From contig DATDTB010000067.1 of assembly GCA_035291025.1 (NCBI GenBank), forward strand, positions 1 through 14,471: 14,471 bases of DNA. Reading direction: 5' to 3'. Numbering within the stretch: position 1 is the first letter of the stretch; the number at the start of each line of letters is the position of its first letter. Of the stretch, positions 12,834 to 14,471 are shown one piece after another. The notes below the pieces were generated by a model, which worked only from the letters and a program-made list of their open reading frames with translations, searched no databases and was not told the DNA's origin. The stretch comes from DATDTB01 sp035291025 (GTDB taxonomy: Archaea > Iainarchaeota > Iainarchaeia > JAFGOX01 > DATDTB01). A program made the position numbers and the translations under genes.

Positions 12834-13580
12834 ATGCACTTAGTTTTCAAGAACGCAAAGACATTCAAGGGCATAATCGACGCCATTTCCGTCTTAGTTG
12901 ACCAAGGCGAGTTCATAGTCACGGGCGAAGGAGTTACGTTGAGGGCGGCTGACCAGGCAATGATTGCCATGGTTGACTTCTCGCTCCCGAAAAGCGCCTT
13001 CAAGTCCTACAAGGTGGACGGCGCGACCAAGCTCGGGCTGGACTTGGACGCCCTCTCCAAAGTGCTTTCGCGGGCGAGGCCGGAAGACGAACTCGAACTA
13101 GAGTTAAGCGAGGACAACGCAACCCTGAACATTTCCTTTAAGGGAAAAGCCAAGAGAAACTTTACGTTGCCGTTGCTTGACATCTCGTCCTCGGAGCTGC
13201 CGGTGCCGAAAATAGAGTTTGACGCAAAGGCAACCGTGCTCGCAGACATATTGCAGGACGGCTTGAAGGACGCCGCGTTGTTCAACACTTACGTGACTCT
13301 GGCGGCAGAGGACAAGACTTTCAGGATGCAAGCCAAGGGCACTAGCGGGAACTTGAAGTTCGAGCTCGGGGACAAGGACGACTCGCTCGTGGACTTGAAC
13401 GTTAAGGGAAAGGCTTCAGCGGCGTTCTCGCTGGACTACTTGCAGGACATAACCAAGAGCGCAAACAAGGAAGCCCACATTTCGCTGGCTTTCAAGACCA
13501 ACGCGCCAGTAATGATTTCCTACAAAATCGAGGAAGCCGCGCTCAAGTACTTCGTCGCGCCACGCGCTGAAGCTGACTAA
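12834..13580 (+). CDS. pcn: DNA polymerase sliding clamp (PCNA)
   Basis: This 248-residue protein has the two-domain PCNA fold and normal length. The ring-forming trimer encircles DNA and tethers polymerase, ligase, FEN1 and other partners. Visible features include the N-terminal FKNAKTFKGIIDAISVLVDQ, GVTLRAADQAMIAMVDFSLP (33-52, typical of the DNA-facing and loop region), LGLDLDALSKVLSRARPEDE (67-86), KIEFDAKA at the domain join, and the C-terminal PVMISYKIEEAALKYFVAPR. Partners normally bind by PIP boxes into the pocket beneath the interdomain loop. A strong G-run (GGGGGG) about six bases before the ATG supports the start. It follows the OB-fold gene by 29 bases and is probably read both from the csl4 promoter and from a possible internal one. 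Confidence 0.96.
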   Translation: MHLVFKNAKTFKGIIDAISVLVDQGEFIVTGEGVTLRAADQAMIAMVDFSLPKSAFKSYKVDGATKLGLDLDALSKVLSRARPEDELELELSEDNATLNISFKGKAKRNFTLPLLDISSSELPVPKIEFDAKATVLADILQDGLKDAALFNTYVTLAAEDKTFRMQAKGTSGNLKFELGDKDDSLVDLNVKGKASAAFSLDYLQDITKSANKEAHISLAFKTNAPVMISYKIEEAALKYFVAPRAEAD

Positions 13581-13607
13581 GTGCAAAAAGGCAAACCGTT
13601 AGTGTTC

Positions 13608-14471
13608 ATGAAATCAAAAGCACTAATTCTTTCAACAACGCTGTTCGTGGCGTTGCTCTTTTCCGTTAACGCGTTTTCCCAAGACGGAAAAGACTCATCG
13701 TCCGTAATTGAAAAATTCAATGCAAGCACTTCCCAGGCAAGGAACATCGCCAAGGCACTCATTGGCACTGCGACTATAGAGCTAAGGATTACGTTCAAGG
13801 ACTCCACTGAAAAGTTTATCGGGGTCAAGACAGTGGATGGGGAAATAACTGAGTTCCAGGAAAAGCCTTACGAGGACGCGACACTGAAGCTTTACTTGAG
13901 TGAAAGTGCATTGGAAAAAATTGCATCATCCGAAAACCCAATATCAGAGTTTCAAAAGGCGTGGGGTAAGGAAATACGCATTGAAAGAATTGAAAAGGGA
14001 CAAAAAGGAGACGATAGCAAGGAAAGCGCTTCGGTTTCCGTTTCCTCGCTTAAAAAGCCAAAAGCCGGCGTCATTGCAACCATTTCCCTGGCAATTGAAA
14101 GCGCCTTCAAGGTCATTACTTCCTTTAATGTCTTCCAAGTCTTTATCTTCGCTCCGTCAAGCGTTCCAGGGGACTTGGTTGACAGGGAAGACGGGACAAT
14201 AATCGACTTGGTGAACTGGTGGCGAGTGGGATTTTTCGGCGGTGAACTTGAGGGAGTGGAATGGGACCCGGTTTATGGGAGCGCCAGGCTTTACTGGCTC
14301 GACGAGGAATGGAACATTTGCAATGGAACACCCGGCGAAACCGGACAGCCGGGAGTATTGGAGGTTTTCCCTGAGCCTAACGAGGCAATGGAAAACTTGC
14401 TGGACACTCCCTCAGGGTCGCTTTTCACAACTAACACTGCCGGCTTGAGGGCGTTGCAGCGCCAAAAATAT
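13608..14471 (+). CDS. Secreted or anchored protein of unknown function (C-terminus cut off)
   Basis: An open frame of 288 residues runs to the window edge. It begins with a clear signal peptide: MKSKALILSTTLFVALLFSV followed by NAFSQ, with cleavage likely near residues 22-25. The mature part is soluble-looking: a strand-rich segment TIELRITFKDSTEKFIGV (56-73), a charged region rich in Lys, Glu and Ser (120-150), a hydrophobic stretch IATISLAIESAFKVI and FNVFQVFIFAPSSVPGDL (156-190), and Trp-rich NWWRVGFFGGELEGVEWD (203-220). It is not recognised as any known family. Codon use (more ATT, GTT and TCA) differs somewhat from the genes before it. It starts 27 bases after the PCNA stop; in-frame GTG codons at 13581 and 13602 are alternative starts. 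It could be a substrate of the signal peptidase encoded nearby. Confidence 0.7.
   Translation, partial: MKSKALILSTTLFVALLFSVNAFSQDGKDSSSVIEKFNASTSQARNIAKALIGTATIELRITFKDSTEKFIGVKTVDGEITEFQEKPYEDATLKLYLSESALEKIASSENPISEFQKAWGKEIRIERIEKGQKGDDSKESASVSVSSLKKPKAGVIATISLAIESAFKVITSFNVFQVFIFAPSSVPGDLVDREDGTIIDLVNWWRVGFFGGELEGVEWDPVYGSARLYWLDEEWNICNGTPGETGQPGVLEVFPEPNEAMENLLDTPSGSLFTTNTAGLRALQRQKY

Noticed and set aside
1..14471. CRISPR array, tRNA, rRNA, insertion sequence or attachment site
   Set aside because: No regularly spaced repeats, no tRNA-like T-loop pattern in the gaps, and no transposase or long terminal inverted repeats were seen by eye. Intergenic gaps are mostly too short for such elements.

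Overview
This window looks like chromosomal DNA from an archaeon. The supporting genes are a PCNA sliding clamp, the RNA polymerase subunit L (Rpo11), the exosome cap protein Csl4 and an archaeal-type signal peptidase I. Several gene starts lie downstream of BRE/TATA-like promoter elements rather than bacterial -35/-10 boxes. Genes are tightly packed, use GTG and TTG starts as well as ATG, and often carry G-rich Shine-Dalgarno (SD) sites. A DPANN-type lineage is possible, but that is inference; nothing here fixes the taxon.

Layout. Positions 1-649 (minus) hold the N-terminal part of a divergent ZIP-like membrane protein. It diverges from a monofunctional proline dehydrogenase (696-1550, plus), which is followed by a small two-helix membrane protein. 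Next come minus-strand genes for a MazG/DCTPP1-like nucleotide pyrophosphohydrolase, a ferredoxin-NADP reductase-type flavoprotein and an Fe/Mn superoxide dismutase. A plus-strand pair follows: an archaeal dUTPase and a NUDT15-like NUDIX hydrolase. An FTR1-type iron permease (minus) and a class I ribonucleotide reductase operon, nrdB then nrdA (minus), come next. An uncertain stretch (9370-9783) with a strong TATA box separates these from a plus-strand information-processing block: a GNAT-like protein, Csl4, Rpo11, signal peptidase I, an OB-fold protein and PCNA. The window ends inside a secreted protein of unknown function.

How the genes fit together. Four or five genes make or clean up deoxynucleotides (RNR alpha and beta, dUTPase, NUDIX, MazG-like). 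Another set handles oxygen, iron and redox (SOD, FTR1, flavin reductase, FAD-dependent proline dehydrogenase, and an RNR whose diiron-tyrosyl cofactor needs oxygen). Together they suggest an organism that lives with oxygen. The RNR subunits resemble eukaryotic RRM1/RRM2 very closely.

The most unusual points are: (i) the OB-fold gene before PCNA, whose natural start (a GTGA overlap with the signal peptidase stop) is out of frame by one base at an A-run; (ii) the eukaryote-like RNR and nucleotide-cleanup set; (iii) the unexplained 9370-9783 interval; (iv) a cysteine-bearing insertion in the signal peptidase. I found no CRISPR array, insertion sequence, tRNA or rRNA, and no clear evidence of an undescribed multigene system.
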